Assembly: GCA_021397835.1 (NCBI GenBank)
Contig: JAJFZO010000049.1
Coordinates: forward strand, 439,001 to 503,000
Direction of reading: 5' to 3'
From: Moringa oleifera
Taxonomy: Eukaryota > Streptophyta > Magnoliopsida > Brassicales > Moringaceae
DNA length: 64,000 nucleotides
The notes beneath the pieces are model-generated. The model searched no databases, was not told the origin of the DNA, and worked only from the letters and a program-made list of their open reading frames with translations. Of the stretch, positions 62,882 through 64,000 are shown piece after piece; the first letter of the stretch is position 1; every line of letters starts with the position of its first letter. A program made the translations under genes and the position numbers.

Positions 62882-64000
62882 TAAACCCATAAAAAAAAAA
62901 TAAAGAGAATTTAGAGAAGAAAGAGCAACAAAATGGCAAAAATGGAAAAAAGAAAAAAGAAAAAAAGAAAGTTACAGTGAAAGCTTTTCCTTTTCCTCTC
63001 TTCGGGGTTTTGGCTTTTGTTGGTTAAAGAATAAAAGAGAACGGAGGAGGTTTTAAGTTAAAAAACGGTAGTTAGAAACACGTCAACATCGTCCGTACAA
63101 CATGGTACGAAAGCCGACCAATCAGCAATCGAAAACTCATCACTTCCATGTTCATCAACTTTTTTGGGCCCCACTCTCTCTACCCCCACGCTCTCTGCTT
63201 TGCGTGGGTCACTTCACTGATATTTCTCTTTTTAATTTTAATTTTTTGGTATTTTCTTCTTCAATTTGTGGTTTCTTTTTTAGTAAGAATGGTTAATCTT
63301 ATCTTACTCTTAAGCAATTATTATGACATGTAAGTCCAAACCTTGACTAAAAGCCTTTTTGACTCATTAAATCAACGCTTTCAAACTTCATTAAAAAAAA
63401 CAAAAATGTAATTATTTAAAATCATTATAAGCTTGCGGAACTTACTCTCATAATGCGAATATCGTGGACCAGACCAAGTTAAATTCGTTGAACAAACTAT
63501 TTCTTCTCTTTGAATATTTTAAAATGTTTTAATTTCTTTATTGTACTCTTTATACCCGTTTAGAATATGTTATAGTAATATGCTAATTAAATTTCTTATC
63601 ATTTAAAGATTATATAATTAAATAAATATATAAAAATTATTAAGTTTTCACACATAATTGAATATGTTTTAAAATTGTGCCAGATAATTTTAAATTTTTA
63701 AAATCAAATTAAATATCAACTAAATGTTATATATTAATTTTTTTTTATAAAATCTTATTGGTAACTTTTGAAAAAGGGTAAAAAATTACAATAAAAAGTG
63801 ATGTTTATGTTTCCAATGAAAAAATATATTAGTTTGGATTTAATAAATTGATATATAATAAAATTAGAAATATGATACTGATGTAAAAAATAATGAAAAA
63901 ATTGGATGAATGCGAAAATTATATATAAATACTTTTTTTTTAATTATAAAAAAGTGATTAAGTAGTCACTTCAATTTGGTTGGTGGCGCCAACGTGGTAT

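Larger units (their letters stand above)
61884..64000. other. SOC1 leader and promoter region to window edge
   Basis: 61884-62720 is purine-rich on the + strand (CT-rich in the SOC1 sense), fitting a leader, perhaps with a leader intron I could not define. Part of it repeats: ACCAAATAGGCAAAACCCAG occurs at 62304 and again at 62539. 62800-63300 is promoter-like. Beyond 63300 it is AT-rich with no gene. Confidence 0.5.

Noticed and set aside
1..64000. CRISPR arrays, operons, ribosome binding sites, integrases, tRNA or rRNA genes
   Set aside because: The window is plant nuclear DNA; direct repeats seen are two-copy tandem duplications or microsatellites, and no tRNA-like or rRNA-like sequence was found by eye.

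Overview
The window is nuclear DNA of a flowering plant, most likely a core eudicot, possibly woody. The genes have GT-AG introns (one GC-AG), encode plant-specific families, and sit in very AT-rich spacers. I cannot name the species. No bacterial, organellar or viral segment and no RNA gene was recognised.

Layout, left to right: (1) 1.6-3.5 kb, a single-exon receptor-like kinase of the At2g45590/At4g25390 type (+). (2) 5.4-8.0 kb, two single-exon carboxylesterase-family genes in tandem (+). The first has the full catalytic set but apparently lacks its ancestral start codon; the second has an open frame but no catalytic Ser or His. (3) 13.4-18.4 kb, the RNA uridylyltransferase URT1, six exons (+). 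(4) 20.6-24.5 kb, a tandem pair of hydroxypyruvate/hydroxyphenylpyruvate reductase genes, the first a pseudogene and the second intact (+). (5) 28.3-29.9 kb, a gibberellin 20-oxidase, three exons (+). (6) 33.7-38.6 kb, a GAUT1-type homogalacturonan galacturonosyltransferase, ten exons (-). (7) 39.8-43.2 kb, SAP18, six exons (-). (8) 48.0-51.6 kb, the MADS-box gene AGL6, eight exons (+). (9) 54.0-55.6 kb, a fructokinase with an apparent exon-1 frameshift (+). (10) 56.0-61.9 kb, the MADS-box flowering integrator SOC1, seven exons (-), tail to tail with the fructokinase.

The order kinase - CXE - CXE - URT1 - HPPR - SAP18 - AGL6 - SOC1 matches, from memory, Arabidopsis At2g45590 to At2g45660. The extra GA20-oxidase and fructokinase correspond to genes that Arabidopsis keeps in paralogous blocks (At4g25390-At4g25420 and At5g51770-At5g51870). 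The window therefore looks like a less fractionated version of an ancestral eudicot block carrying several growth and flowering regulators: GA synthesis, AGL6, SOC1 and the SOC1-linked repressor component SAP18.

The genes are separate transcription units, not an operon. The spacers at about 8-13, 19-20.4, 22-23 and 44.5-46.4 kb are extremely AT-rich and share a diverged dispersed repeat. A MITE-like element lies at 52.4-53.2 kb. The strongest unusual observations are an in-frame 72-bp duplication across the last intron/exon junction of SOC1 that has turned intron sequence into coding sequence, the catalytically dead carboxylesterase paralogue, the ATG-to-ATC change in its neighbour, and the frameshifted fructokinase. 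I did not find a convincing wholly new biological system.
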